A stretch of 64,000 nucleotides of DNA from an uncultured Treponema sp. (GCA_946411505.1 CAMKEG010000008.1:56612-120611), one strand, 5' to 3'. Counted from the first letter of the stretch, positions 21,017 through 30,718 are shown. A program made the numbers and translations. Notes: generated by a model not told the origin, from the sequence alone.

Positions 21017-23416
21017 ATGGCAAAGAAAAAAAACACCAATAACGAAAAAGACGCGGAGACAGCCCAGATTCTGCCCATCGAGCAGCTTTTGCCGGCGTCT
21101 TTGAATTTGCTTTCAATACAAGGCCGCCCGATTTTTCCGGGAATATTCACGCCCCTCCAAATTTCCAGCGAGGAAGACCAAAAATCCGTTGAAGCCGCGA
21201 TGAAGGCGGACGGCTTTGTCGGAATTGTTTTGACAAAGGACGAAAAGAAAAAGGCGTCGATAAAGAACCTTTGCGCGGTTGGAACTGTCGCGCGAATCAT
21301 AAAGAAAATAAATTTGCCGGACGGAGGAATCAACGTTTTCATCTCAACGATAAAGCGCTTCAAGATTCGTTCCGCCCTGCATGAGCAAAGCCCGATGGCG
21401 GCCTTGGTCGACTACCTTGACGACGAGGAGGACAACACTTTCCAAGTCAAGGCTCTGACCCGCGCCCTCATAAGCGAGATGAAGGAAATCAGCGAAAACA
21501 ATCCGATGTTCAGCGAGGAAATGCGCTTGAACATGGTCAACATCGACCACCCGGGAAAAATCGCCGACTTCATCGCGTCTATCCTTAACATCGAAAAAAA
21601 CGACCAGCAGAAAATTTTGGAGACGGTCAACGTCCGCCAAAGAATGGAGCAAGTTCTTGTCTTCATAAAGAAGGAGCAGGAACTTTTGCGCATCCAAAAA
21701 AAGATTCAAAACGAAATAAACGAGCGCGTGGAAAAGAACCAGCGCGACTACTTTTTGCGTGAGGAGCTAAAGTCAATCCAAGAGGAGCTTGGCACCGACG
21801 CGGAAGGAAACGTCAACGACTACAAGAAGTTCAAGGAAAAAATCGAGGCGCTCAAGTTTGAGGGCGAGATAAAGGAAAGCGTCGAAAGCGAGTTGTCCAA
21901 GTTCCAAGTGATGGATCCCAACTCGCCCGAATATATCGGCACCAGAAATTTCTTGGAATTGGTTTGCGCTCTTCCGTGGAAGGACAGCTCCAAAGACGGC
22001 GCCGTGGAAGAATACGACTTGCTCAAGGCCAAGAAAATTCTTGACAACGACCACTACGGCTTGGACGACGTCAAAAAGCGCATCGTGGAATTTTTGGCGG
22101 TCAGAAAATTGCGCAAGGACAACAAGGGCTCGATTTTGCTTTTGGTGGGGCCTCCGGGCGTTGGAAAAACGTCAGTCGGCCACAGCATAGCGCGCGCGAT
22201 GAACAAGCCCTTCTACCGCTTTAGCGTGGGAGGAATGCGCGACGAGGCGGAAATCAAAGGCCACCGCCGCACTTACATCGGAGCGATGCCGGGAAAAATA
22301 ATCCAGGGACTAAAAATCGCAAAGAGCCGCGCGCCGGTTTTTTTGATTGACGAAGTTGACAAGATGGGCCAGGACTCGCGCGGCGACCCGGCGAGCGCCT
22401 TGCTTGAGGCCTTGGATCCAGAGCAAAACGTCTCTTTCCGCGACAACTATTTGGACTTGCCGTTTGACATAAGCGACGTTTTCTTCATCCTTACGGCCAA
22501 CACTTTGGACACCATTCCCGAACCTTTGATTGACCGCGCGGAAATCATTAGGATTCCGGGCTACATCGACCAGGAAAAAATGGAAATCGCGCGCCATTAC
22601 CTTATTCCCAAAAACCTTGAGAAGAACGGCCTTAAAAAAGGCCAAGTGAAATTTACTGCGAAGGCCTTGTATAGAATCGCCGAGGAATACGCGCGCGAGT
22701 CCGGCGTCCGCGACTTTCAAAAGGCGTTGGACAAAGTCAACCGAAAGATTGTCACGGAACTTTTGACTAAGGAAGGAGGCGCCGCCGGCAAGCAAGTTTC
22801 TGTTGACGCGCCTGACTTGGACAAGTATCTTGGAAAGCCCGTCTTTGACGAAAGCTCCATCAAGCGCGCGTCCAAGCCCGGAACCGCGATTGGCTTGGCG
22901 TGGACCAGCATGGGCGGCGACACGCTTTTGCTGGAGTCCGTTTCGTTTCCGTCAAAGTCCGGCGGCTTGCAGCTTACCGGCCAAATGGGCGACGTCATGA
23001 AAGAAAGCGCGCAAATAGCCTTCAACTGGGCCAAGCGGCATTTGCTTTCAAGCGGGCAAAAGGACGCAAAATGGTTTGACGAAAACACCGTTCACTTGCA
23101 CATACCGGAAGGCGCAACGCCCAAGGACGGGCCGAGCGCCGGAATCACCATGGCCACTACTTTTGTGTCGCTTTTGACGGGAAAGACAATAAAGCCCAAT
23201 TTGGCCATGACAGGAGAGCTTAGCCTTACAGGCCAGGTTCTTCCAATCGGAGGCTTGCGCGAAAAGGCCGTCGCCGCCAAGCGCAACAAGATAAAGACAA
23301 TCTTGATTCCTAAAGCCAATTTGCGCGACTTGGACGAAATGCCGGAGCGCGTAAAGGCCGGCATAAAGTTTGTTCCGGTCACGGACGTGAGCGAGGTCAT
23401 CGCCGCCGCTTTTTAA
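21017..23416 (+). CDS. lon: ATP-dependent protease Lon (La)
   Basis: The 799-residue protein has the Lon substrate-binding N-domain (LLSIQGRPIFPGIFTPLQI), a coiled-coil stretch, and an AAA+ module with Walker A GPPGVGKTSVG near residue 380 and Walker B VFLIDEVDKM. The serine-protease domain has PKDGPSAGITMAT with the catalytic Ser and EKAVAAKRNKIKTI with the catalytic Lys. It degrades misfolded and regulatory proteins in the cytoplasm. The start MAKKKN is chosen because the upstream in-frame codons overlap the promoter. No ribosome-binding site is visible; a leaderless mRNA is likely. Confidence 0.97.
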   Translation: MAKKKNTNNEKDAETAQILPIEQLLPASLNLLSIQGRPIFPGIFTPLQISSEEDQKSVEAAMKADGFVGIVLTKDEKKKASIKNLCAVGTVARIIKKINLPDGGINVFISTIKRFKIRSALHEQSPMAALVDYLDDEEDNTFQVKALTRALISEMKEISENNPMFSEEMRLNMVNIDHPGKIADFIASILNIEKNDQQKILETVNVRQRMEQVLVFIKKEQELLRIQKKIQNEINERVEKNQRDYFLREELKSIQEELGTDAEGNVNDYKKFKEKIEALKFEGEIKESVESELSKFQVMDPNSPEYIGTRNFLELVCALPWKDSSKDGAVEEYDLLKAKKILDNDHYGLDDVKKRIVEFLAVRKLRKDNKGSILLLVGPPGVGKTSVGHSIARAMNKPFYRFSVGGMRDEAEIKGHRRTYIGAMPGKIIQGLKIAKSRAPVFLIDEVDKMGQDSRGDPASALLEALDPEQNVSFRDNYLDLPFDISDVFFILTANTLDTIPEPLIDRAEIIRIPGYIDQEKMEIARHYLIPKNLEKNGLKKGQVKFTAKALYRIAEEYARESGVRDFQKALDKVNRKIVTELLTKEGGAAGKQVSVDAPDLDKYLGKPVFDESSIKRASKPGTAIGLAWTSMGGDTLLLESVSFPSKSGGLQLTGQMGDVMKESAQIAFNWAKRHLLSSGQKDAKWFDENTVHLHIPEGATPKDGPSAGITMATTFVSLLTGKTIKPNLAMTGELSLTGQVLPIGGLREKAVAAKRNKIKTILIPKANLRDLDEMPERVKAGIKFVPVTDVSEVIAAAF

Positions 23417-23436
23417 CGGCGAGTAGCGACGATATC

Positions 23437-23475
23437 TAGCGGTTCCGCCGACCGCCCGCCAACTGGGAGCCGCTA
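23437..23475. terminator. Possible shared terminator between lon and the convergent esterase
   Basis: TAGCGG (23437-23442) pairs with CCGCTA (23470-23475), with a GC-rich interior. There is no clear T-run on either side, and the right half includes the esterase stop codon. Confidence 0.35.
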
Positions 23476-24384
23476 GTCTGTCATTCCTATTTCCTTTAGC
23501 CAGGGCAGGAGCCATTGGTCGTTCCATTTTGTCGTGTGGACAAAATCGTTGTTGCCCATGCCAAAGCCGTGGTCGCCCTTTTCGCCAAGAATGAATATAT
23601 GGCTGACTCCGGCGCGGCCCATCGCCTTGTCCATCTCATCGGAATTGCGCCAGTCCACCGTGCGGTCGTCTTTGTTGGCCAGCAAGAACACCGGGCAGTT
23701 GATTCTGTCCGCGTGAAGCTCCATCGAAAATTCGTCGCGCCGCTCTTGGCTTTGGTCGTCGCCCAAAAGGCTCTTCCGCGAGCGGACGTGCGCGATTGGG
23801 TCTTGCATTGAGACGACCGGGTAAATAGGAATTATGAAATTTGGCCCAAGCGGCGCGGAGTGTTCGACTCCGATTTTCAGCAATTCGTCTTGGCCTGAAA
23901 ATTCCGCGGCCATCAAAACAAGATGGCCGCCGGCGCTAAAACCGGCCGCGCCGACTTTTTGGGCGTTGATTCCGTAATGGTCGGCGTTTTCCCTGACGAT
24001 TTGAATCGCGCGCTGGATGTCCTGCAGCATGGCGGGGTGGTGGAAGCCGTTTCCGCTGACCCGGTACTTCAATACAAAGGCGCTGATTCCCTTGGAGCAA
24101 AGCCAAAGCGCCACGTCCTTTCCTTCGTGGTACATTCCCAAGTGGTGGTAGCTTCCGCCAGGACAAACGATTACCGCCGCGTCCGAACTTTTTGAAAGCG
24201 GCTTGTACCAGTCCAAGCGCGAGGAGTATTGTTCCATTCCGGGAACTCCCTTCCAAATCTTTTGGCGGACAGGCTTTATTTTTAGCATAGGATATTCAGA
24301 CGAGGGCGTCGCGCAAAAAGCGCGAGGGCAAAAGGCCGCGGCGGCCATGAAAAAAATCGCGACAATAGAATAGTTCTTCTTCAT
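23473..24384 (-). CDS. Exported alpha/beta-hydrolase esterase (acetyl-xylan-esterase-like)
   Basis: From ATG 24384 the protein has 303 residues and a signal peptide (MKKNYSIVAIFFMAAAAFCPRAFCA). The BD-FAE/Aes fold is shown by VIVCPGGSYHHLG (oxyanion HGG-like), the nucleophile elbow GFSAGGH, the acid in LLANKDDRTV and the histidine in GEKGDHGFG. Such enzymes often deacetylate xylan or other plant polysaccharides outside the cytoplasm, which would fit a gut or rumen treponeme. The precise substrate is inferred only from the family. Confidence 0.85.
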   Translation of the reverse strand: MKKNYSIVAIFFMAAAAFCPRAFCATPSSEYPMLKIKPVRQKIWKGVPGMEQYSSRLDWYKPLSKSSDAAVIVCPGGSYHHLGMYHEGKDVALWLCSKGISAFVLKYRVSGNGFHHPAMLQDIQRAIQIVRENADHYGINAQKVGAAGFSAGGHLVLMAAEFSGQDELLKIGVEHSAPLGPNFIIPIYPVVSMQDPIAHVRSRKSLLGDDQSQERRDEFSMELHADRINCPVFLLANKDDRTVDWRNSDEMDKAMGRAGVSHIFILGEKGDHGFGMGNNDFVHTTKWNDQWLLPWLKEIGMTD

Positions 24385-24423
24385 GCCAAACATTATACAG
24401 CGTTGGCGGCGGCGTTGCAAGAA

Positions 24424-26601
24424 TCAGGAGTTGCCCATCACGCCCAGAATGACGGCCGCAAGCGCCGTCACCTTGCTGACGGGATTTGTTGAAACGCGCC
24501 TTATGTAAATGTGAATCAGCTCTCCGCTTCCCAACCTTTGGTCGATGATTATTGGATCGGAGTTTGTCCTGCATCTGGACACAACTTCAAAGAAAAGCGC
24601 GTCGCGCCTGCGGTTCTCTTCGTTGATTGATATCACCCTTCCAATGACGTTTCCGTCGCGGGCGACATGCCTGAAATTCTTTTTCATGAATTCCTTGTAG
24701 GATTTGTTTCCTCGGACTATTTTGATTTCCTTGTCGTCCGCCTCCAATATCAGCATGGGCGGCGTGTTGAACACGTTCTTGTAAATTTCGTCGTTGGCGT
24801 TTGTGATGACGGACAGGTTGTAAAGGTTTATTTTTCCGATTTGGGCGTAGTATTCCGTTTCGGCGGGATTTTCAAAGCCTATTTGCGTCCCCTTTTCGTA
24901 GCGCTCGAAAATTTCTTCCATGGGAATGGGCTTGCAATAATAGTAGCCTTGAAGCTTTGAGCAGCCGATTTCCTTTAGGAACTCCACTTGCTCGGCAGTC
25001 TCGACGCCCTCGCAAACGGTTTCCATTCCAAGCTCCGCCGCGATTTTTATAAGTCCCGAAAGCATTATCTTGCTTTTTTCGCTTGTCTCAAAATTCTGCA
25101 TGAACTTCATGTCAAACTTTATCAAGTCAAAGCGGATTTCGTGCAAGACCTCAAGCGAAGAGTAGCCCGAGCCAAAGTCGTCCATCCAGACGTTGAAGCC
25201 CAATTCTTGGAAGCGGCGCACTTGGCCTTTCATGTACTCAAAGTCGCTTCCCATTATGCTTTCCGTTATTTCTATCGTAATTTTTTCGGGCGGAATTTTT
25301 TCCGCCTTGACGCGCTTGTGAATTTCCTCGACTATGTCGCAGACGTCAAAGTCCGAGCGCGACAAGTTTACGGAAATGGGCGCAAGGTATATGCCGGCCT
25401 TTTTTTGCGCCTTCATTTTTTTTAGTACTTGCTCGGTGACGTATAAGTCCAGCTTGTAAATGAGCTTGGCGTCTTCCAAAACAGGGATGAAGTCCGCCGG
25501 GCTCATGAAGCCGCGCTCGGGGTCAATCCATCGCGCGAGCGCCTCTTCGTCGCAAACCCTGCCGTTGGTCGCGCGGACGATGGGCTGGTAGTAGACCTTT
25601 ATCCAGTCTTCCGCAATCGCGCGGTCAATGTTTTCTATGATGTAGCGGCTGTTTTCATGCCGCTTGAGCATCTCTTTGTCAAACCAGGCGAATTTGGACT
25701 TGCTGGAATTCTTTATGCTTTCGCAAGCCGCCTTGGCCCGGTCGCAGGCGAAGCTGGCTCCGCAAACTTCCACTTCGCTGGAATAAATTCCCGCCACAAG
25801 GGGAAGCGACATGCCGCCGTTTATTTTTTCCGCTTCCTCAAAAAGGGCCGAAAGCCGTTTTTCGACGTTTTTGTTTGTCGTAAAGACGTAAAAACGGTCT
25901 ATTCCAAAGCGGCTGCAATAGTTGCTTCCGAATGTTTTTGTCAAAAGGCGGGAAAAGGCTTGCAGCAGCTTGTCGCCTTCCGCAAAGCCGAACTTGGAGT
26001 TGAATCGCCGCATTCCCACAAAGTCAAGGAAAATCATTACCGGAACGTCGCCGTTTTTTACGGCGGCCGGATAGTGTATCGTGTCGCAAATGCAAAGGAA
26101 GTTGCTTGTGGTAGGAAGTCCGGTGAGGTAGTCGTATTCCAAAAGGCGCTTTTGCGAGCCGCCCCTCAAAAGGTTGGAGTAGGCCGCCTCCAAAAAGCCG
26201 CCCTTTTGCTCCACGCCGTCCTTGTAGTCGCCCTCGTCGGAATACCAAATTATGGCCAGCTTGGTCCGGCCCTTTTTTACGTGCTTTCCAAAGGCGTGGA
26301 TTATCTTGTAGGCGCCGTTGACCTTTGAGCGGTAAATCACGTTGTAAGGAACGTCTTTTGTGGCAAAAAGGGCGGCGGACTCCTGCAGCGCCGCGATGTC
26401 GTCCGGGTGGCAGTCGCGGTACATGTTTGTGTCCATGAGTTCGGTTGTCCGGCAAAAATCCTTTAGGTTGAAGAGCTCCATAAAGCCCTTTGAAAGGGCG
26501 ACGGTCTTGACTTGGCCGTCAATGTATTGGTAAACGGCCAAGGGAATGGGAGAGTTTTGTATTAATGTTTTTTCTAGCTCTTCATATTGATACTTTTTCA
26601 T
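24424..26601 (-). CDS. c-di-GMP phosphodiesterase: PAS-like, degenerate GGDEF, EAL
   Basis: The 725-residue protein has an N-terminal PAS-like region (about 1-125) and a GGDEF-type domain in which the signature reads FGIDRF, so it is not expected to make c-di-GMP. The EAL domain (about 325-580) has all key residues: DEEALARW, SVNLS, EITES, DDFGSGYSSL, LIKFD, CEGVETAEQ and QGYYYCKP. A second PAS-like region follows (about 610-690), and a hydrophobic C-terminus (VTALAAVILGVMG). It probably lowers c-di-GMP in response to a sensed signal, which in spirochaetes affects motility. It has its own promoter. Confidence 0.9.
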   Translation of the reverse strand: MKKYQYEELEKTLIQNSPIPLAVYQYIDGQVKTVALSKGFMELFNLKDFCRTTELMDTNMYRDCHPDDIAALQESAALFATKDVPYNVIYRSKVNGAYKIIHAFGKHVKKGRTKLAIIWYSDEGDYKDGVEQKGGFLEAAYSNLLRGGSQKRLLEYDYLTGLPTTSNFLCICDTIHYPAAVKNGDVPVMIFLDFVGMRRFNSKFGFAEGDKLLQAFSRLLTKTFGSNYCSRFGIDRFYVFTTNKNVEKRLSALFEEAEKINGGMSLPLVAGIYSSEVEVCGASFACDRAKAACESIKNSSKSKFAWFDKEMLKRHENSRYIIENIDRAIAEDWIKVYYQPIVRATNGRVCDEEALARWIDPERGFMSPADFIPVLEDAKLIYKLDLYVTEQVLKKMKAQKKAGIYLAPISVNLSRSDFDVCDIVEEIHKRVKAEKIPPEKITIEITESIMGSDFEYMKGQVRRFQELGFNVWMDDFGSGYSSLEVLHEIRFDLIKFDMKFMQNFETSEKSKIMLSGLIKIAAELGMETVCEGVETAEQVEFLKEIGCSKLQGYYYCKPIPMEEIFERYEKGTQIGFENPAETEYYAQIGKINLYNLSVITNANDEIYKNVFNTPPMLILEADDKEIKIVRGNKSYKEFMKKNFRHVARDGNVIGRVISINEENRRRDALFFEVVSRCRTNSDPIIIDQRLGSGELIHIYIRRVSTNPVSKVTALAAVILGVMGNS

Positions 26602-26622
26602 AATTTCCGACTTTTAACTACA

Positions 26623-26651
26623 ATTTTACAATGCATATCGCCTATTGTCAA
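26623..26651 (-). promoter_or_regulatory. Promoter of the EAL-domain gene
   Basis: On the minus strand TTGACA (26651-26646) and TAAAAT (26628-26623) are 17 bp apart, 21 nt before the ATG. Confidence 0.8.
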
Positions 26652-26756
26652 ATATTCTTTTGTTATTTTTATTGCGGCGCGACGCGGGATTTTCTTGCTT
26701 TTTTGCCCAAAGCGCGCTAAAATTGTTCAATAAAAAAGAGTGTAGAGAGGTGGTTC

Positions 26757-26972
26757 ATGGACAAGAAAATGTCAAAGTGCATCGAATTGATGCGGCTTTT
26801 GGTCAGCGACATACAAGGCGCGCCCTTTGTAGGCGACGATTTTTCAACCGAGCTGTATTCAATTTGGTACGAGCACGCCCAGCGCGACGCGGTGAACGCC
26901 TTTGAATATTTGGACGAAAACTTCACTAACCGCGAGGAAATCATCAAGGCGATTGACAGCCTGCTAAAGTAA
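26757..26972 (+). CDS. Small acidic protein of unknown function (71 aa)
   Basis: The product, beginning MDKKMSKCIELMRLLVSDIQ, is mostly helical and acidic with several aromatic residues (LYSIWYEHAQRD, FEYLDENF). AGAGAGGTGG lies before the ATG at a good distance and a strong terminator follows, so it looks like a genuine single-gene unit. I do not recognise a family. Confidence 0.65.
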   Translation: MDKKMSKCIELMRLLVSDIQGAPFVGDDFSTELYSIWYEHAQRDAVNAFEYLDENFTNREEIIKAIDSLLK

Positions 26973-27019
26973 GAACGGTCAAGGCCCGCTTGCGCTTAAA
27001 GCCTTGACTCGTTCTTTTT
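26971..27019 (+). terminator. Terminator with the dispersed CTTAAAGCCTTGACTCGTTC motif
   Basis: AAGAACG-GTCAAGGC (26971-26985) pairs with GCCTTGAC-CGTTCTT (27001-27016, one bulged T), then a T-run. The 3' half is the same 29-bp sequence found in the 19.4-kb repeats. Confidence 0.85.
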
Positions 27020-27162
27020 GCGGATTGTTTTTTTGATTGTCAAACCGCGATAATGCCGGATTTTCCGCCCTAAATTCCTCCAAAAAAAATCCCTCAACTT
27101 TTCCGCCTAAAGCGCCGATATTAAAAAAGAAGAATTGGCGAAATAGCGCCTAAGGTGGAAAA

Positions 27163-28320
27163 ATGGCCGTTTCAAAGAAAGCGATTAAAAGCAACGGTTA
27201 CAAATTAAAAGGTTCTCTAAAAAAATGCGGCTTTGACCGCTGGCGATATTTCTTTAACGGAATCAACGCGGCCAGCGGGGAAGAGCGCCTGTTTTTCATT
27301 GAATTGATGTCGGAAAACCCCGCGCTAAGCTTTGACCACGCGGTTTTGCCAAAAAGCGAGGAGGAGGAAAAATTGGATTCCTCCGACTTGCAGGCGGCCC
27401 TTGCGGGAAACATAGAAATAAAGGCTCCTCAAAAAAAAGGCGTCCTTCCAAGCTACGCCTGCGTCCGCGCGGGAGTTTTTGGAAGCCGGCCCAAGCAACT
27501 TAACCGTTTCTTCGCCAACAGCGAGCTGGACTGGCAAAAGCGCGGCTTTGGCGTAAAGGCCTGCGGCTGCGCCTTTTCCGACAACTCGCTGCAAGGCGTC
27601 TTGGCAATCACCGAAATCGAGTCCCGCTCTTTTCTCGAATGGGAAACCGCTGCCGGCCGCATGGAATGGAATTTAAAGTATGAGCGCGACTTTGACGCGC
27701 CCGAAGCCTTTTCAAAAAACGGAAGCCACTGGCTGGCCGGCGGCCTTACCGCGCGCTTTTCCGGAATGGTCACGTTGGACGGCCAGGAATACGCGGTTTC
27801 GCCCGACCACTCCTTTGGATATGTGGAAAAATCATGGGGAACGGCGCTGCCTGTTCCTTTCATGCACGTTTCGTCAAGCCGTTTGACCAGCATCTTCACC
27901 GGCAAGGTGATGAAAGATTCCGGCTTCGCGCTTGAGGGCGACTTTGACGGCCGCCTTGTGGCTTCGGCGAAATTTGAGGACGAATATTTTGGCTTTGGCC
28001 CCCAGCAAAAGATTAAGAAGTATCTTTGCCAGTGGTCCTGCGTCCGGACGCCCGTCAACGACGGCGGCGAGGAGTTGCATTGGTCGGCCAGCGTCAATTG
28101 CAAAAAATACATTCTTGACGTGGACGTGTTTTGCCCCGCGTCGGAAATGCTGGTCAAGGATTATTGGCTTGGCGACGGCTCCTTGCTAAAAGTCTTGTGC
28201 GGCGGCTCCGGAAGCGGGGAGATTCGCCTTTACAAGCAGATAAAGAAGTCGCTGGAGTTGATTCAGCACGCGAAGATTTTGGGCGCCTCATGCGAGTACG
28301 GCCAAAAGGATTCGGACTGA
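27163..28320 (+). CDS. Tocopherol-cyclase-like protein
   Basis: The 385-residue protein lacks a signal peptide. It has CGFDRWRYFFNGINAASGEERLFFIEL near the start, W-L-x-G-G-L-T-x-R-F-S-G near residue 190, and DHSFGYVEKSWGTALPVPFMHVSSSRL near 220. This order of a Trp/Phe-rich opening followed by a 'GY.eK.WG' motif resembles the lipocalin-like tocopherol cyclase family (PF14249), which in plants closes the chromanol ring but is of unknown function in most bacteria. AAGGTGG precedes the ATG. The family call is moderately confident; activity on tocopherol is not implied. Confidence 0.58.
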   Translation: MAVSKKAIKSNGYKLKGSLKKCGFDRWRYFFNGINAASGEERLFFIELMSENPALSFDHAVLPKSEEEEKLDSSDLQAALAGNIEIKAPQKKGVLPSYACVRAGVFGSRPKQLNRFFANSELDWQKRGFGVKACGCAFSDNSLQGVLAITEIESRSFLEWETAAGRMEWNLKYERDFDAPEAFSKNGSHWLAGGLTARFSGMVTLDGQEYAVSPDHSFGYVEKSWGTALPVPFMHVSSSRLTSIFTGKVMKDSGFALEGDFDGRLVASAKFEDEYFGFGPQQKIKKYLCQWSCVRTPVNDGGEELHWSASVNCKKYILDVDVFCPASEMLVKDYWLGDGSLLKVLCGGSGSGEIRLYKQIKKSLELIQHAKILGASCEYGQKDSD

Positions 28321-28403
28321 AAAAATAGAATAGGAATTTGCGGAATTGGGTTAGGGGAATTTTCGCAAAGTTTGCAAATACGGAGTTTTTGAGTTTAGTT
28401 GGA

Positions 28404-30140
28404 ATGAAAGCCCTGACGAGAGACTTGAAGTTAACATTCTTCGCTTGTCTTCTGCTTTTCTGCGGAATCAATTTGCGCGCCCAAACTATATCCGTGGCGC
28501 CAAGTTCCGAGTCCGAAGAGGGAAGCGAGCTTCCCTACAACGTGGAAGGGCAGGGCGACTCGTCGGTTGTTGGAACCGTTCCCACGCTAAAAACTCCAAG
28601 CCCCGTGCACGGCCTTTGCTGGAGCAACAGCAACGGCTACTTCGCGCTGACCGAGCAAAACGCGATTTTCATACGAAGCGGCTTTGACAACCACTTGATA
28701 CACACCGTGGGCTACGACGGCGCCATAAGCCTGCAGTTCGCCTGGGACGTCGTCACGCAGACCGACATGTTCATGGCGCTTAGCGGCGGCGGAAAATTCA
28801 GCGTCTGGAATTTCAAGGACCTTCCAAAAGACATAGTGATTTCGGGCGAGGTGGAGCCGTCGTATTCGGTGCAGCTTGAAAACGAGCGCCGCGTCACCGC
28901 CAGCGCCTTCAGCCATAGCGGAAACCACATGGCCGTTGCCTTTGACGACGGAACGGTCAACATGTCCATCGTCTTGCACTACACTCAAAAAATTTCGGAA
29001 AAAAGCCTTGCGGGGCATTTGGGCAACGTCTTTAGCCTTGACTTTAGCCGCAACGACGGATTTTTGGTCAGCGGCGGCTTGGACGACAAACTTTTTATTT
29101 GGAACGCGACCGACGGAAGCAAGGTCAACTCGATGCCCTTCTACAGCGGAAGCGGCGCGGGAGCCTTGTTCACTCCGGACTCCACCGGAATCATATCGCT
29201 TGAAACGCGCGACTTGATAACGATAAGGTCCTTTGACGGAACGCGGACGATGGCCATAAAGCCCAATGGAAGGAACGTCAGGGACATAAAGGTTTCGTCC
29301 AACGGAAAGAACCTTGTGGTTTTGACCGGCGAGGACAAGCTGGAATTTTACGACTTGAAGACCGGCCAATACATAGGCTACGTTCCGCCCTTCAACCAAA
29401 GCACGCTGACAAGCTTTGCCCTGAACCGCGACGACACTGTCATGCTTACGGGCCACGCGGACGGCTCTGTCTACAAGCTGCGCCTGGAGAAAGTCTTCCT
29501 AAAGCCCGGACAGAAAATCCCCAAGATGCGGATGGTCGGCCCTGACGAAGTTGTGGTCAAGGGACCTTCCTACACGGACAAGATTCCGGGCGCGAAGGGG
29601 ATGAGCGACATCTACAAGGACGGGCATGAAATTTTCATCGACCCCTTCATCGGCTCGACGCCGGACCCCTTTACTTTTAGCATTGGCTTGGACGCGGGCT
29701 ACAAGAATTTCACTCTTGTAAAGCCCTTGTATTTTGGCGGCGGCTTGCGCCTGCATTTTTCGCCGGACTGGGGCTCGTATCCATACACTTACCGATACTG
29801 GAACTCAAACGAGAAGCTTCCCAATCCCTATTATGTCGGCGCCGTTTTGTTCGGCACCGCGGGACTTGCCGTGCGTCCTTGGAAAAACAACTTGCTGATT
29901 TTCTTCGACGTTAATCCGGGCCTTTCAATGCAGTTGATTTGGAACGGACAATTGGCTTCAAAGGCCATTACAAGCGACGTTTTTTGCTCCTTCAACATCA
30001 GCTCGCGGATTGGAATGGAGTACAAGCGCTTTAACGCGGCGGTTCTTGTTGAATACGACGCCTTGAGGAAATTTACCGGCGGAATCGAATTGGGCTGGAC
30101 AATCAATTTTGGGGGAGGCAAGAAAAAAGATGAAAAATAA
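28404..30140 (+). CDS. Exported WD40-repeat protein with C-terminal beta-barrel-like domain
   Basis: I place the start at ATG 28404, giving 578 residues and a signal peptide (LKLTFFACLLLFCGINLRAQ). Residues about 75-370 contain WD40-type repeats: AFSHSGNHMAVAFDDGTVN, then GHLGNVFSLDFSRNDGFLVSGGLDDKLFIWNATDG and LNRDDTVMLTGHADGSVYKL. The last 150 residues form amphipathic beta-strands (FSIGLDAGYKNFTLVKPLYFGGGLRLHF, ending GGIELGWTINF), like an outer-membrane barrel. It probably scaffolds a protein complex at the envelope. The next lipoprotein gene overlaps it by 11 nt. Confidence 0.72.
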   Translation: MKALTRDLKLTFFACLLLFCGINLRAQTISVAPSSESEEGSELPYNVEGQGDSSVVGTVPTLKTPSPVHGLCWSNSNGYFALTEQNAIFIRSGFDNHLIHTVGYDGAISLQFAWDVVTQTDMFMALSGGGKFSVWNFKDLPKDIVISGEVEPSYSVQLENERRVTASAFSHSGNHMAVAFDDGTVNMSIVLHYTQKISEKSLAGHLGNVFSLDFSRNDGFLVSGGLDDKLFIWNATDGSKVNSMPFYSGSGAGALFTPDSTGIISLETRDLITIRSFDGTRTMAIKPNGRNVRDIKVSSNGKNLVVLTGEDKLEFYDLKTGQYIGYVPPFNQSTLTSFALNRDDTVMLTGHADGSVYKLRLEKVFLKPGQKIPKMRMVGPDEVVVKGPSYTDKIPGAKGMSDIYKDGHEIFIDPFIGSTPDPFTFSIGLDAGYKNFTLVKPLYFGGGLRLHFSPDWGSYPYTYRYWNSNEKLPNPYYVGAVLFGTAGLAVRPWKNNLLIFFDVNPGLSMQLIWNGQLASKAITSDVFCSFNISSRIGMEYKRFNAAVLVEYDALRKFTGGIELGWTINFGGGKKKDEK

Positions 30141-30675
30141 GCTTTCCTCAAAATATTTGACAAATTGGATATTTTGGCTTACAATTATATGTTGTTCGTT
30201 TTTGTGCTTGACGACTTGCTCCAACACCACGTATGACATCATATCAAGCTACGACTCAAAGTTTCCGGCCAAGTACGACCCGAACGACGAAAGGTTTGAG
30301 CCAGGAATAAACGACATCGGCTTTGAAGAGAGCAAGATGCTCGACGACGAGTATTTTAAGAGTTCTGTCGGAACCTTGCAATTGCGGGGCCCCAAGGACG
30401 CTTCCGTTTACGAATGGACTTTGTACATTCAGAAAACTGTTGTGGATCCGGAGTATGGAACTATCGCATACCCCAAGGAGCTAGTCACGCTGCCGGCTGA
30501 ATGCTTTCAGAACGGCTCGTCGCCCAGGACGGAGTATTATATTGTTTACATACCGTTTTCGGGCCTAAAGCCCGGTTCTTATGTAATTAACCTAAGAGCT
30601 AGAAATAAAGGAGGTACATGGTATTCGGACAAAGCGGCTGTCATAATTTACGATATCATTAGAAATGATCCGTAA
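30130..30675 (+). CDS. Lipoprotein, 181 aa, coupled to the WD40 gene
   Basis: The ATG at 30130 lies inside the last codons of the WD40 gene, with GGGGGAGG about 12 nt upstream. The signal ends CCSFLCLTTC-S, a lipobox. The mature protein contains a beta-sandwich-like region (SVGTLQLRGPKDASVYEWTLY, then YIVYIPFSGLKPGSYVINLRARN), resembling an Ig/FN3 fold. Function is unknown; the overlap suggests it works with the WD40 protein. Confidence 0.7.
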   Translation: MKNKLSSKYLTNWIFWLTIICCSFLCLTTCSNTTYDIISSYDSKFPAKYDPNDERFEPGINDIGFEESKMLDDEYFKSSVGTLQLRGPKDASVYEWTLYIQKTVVDPEYGTIAYPKELVTLPAECFQNGSSPRTEYYIVYIPFSGLKPGSYVINLRARNKGGTWYSDKAAVIIYDIIRNDP

Positions 30676-30718
30676 TTTTGGCGCCGTAACGATAAAAGGT
30701 AAAAACGTTTTTTCGGGC

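Noticed and set aside
20923..21363. N-terminal extension of the transporter
   Set aside because: It runs through the lon promoter and the 5' end of lon on the other strand; the GPH family starts at about the ATG at 20922.
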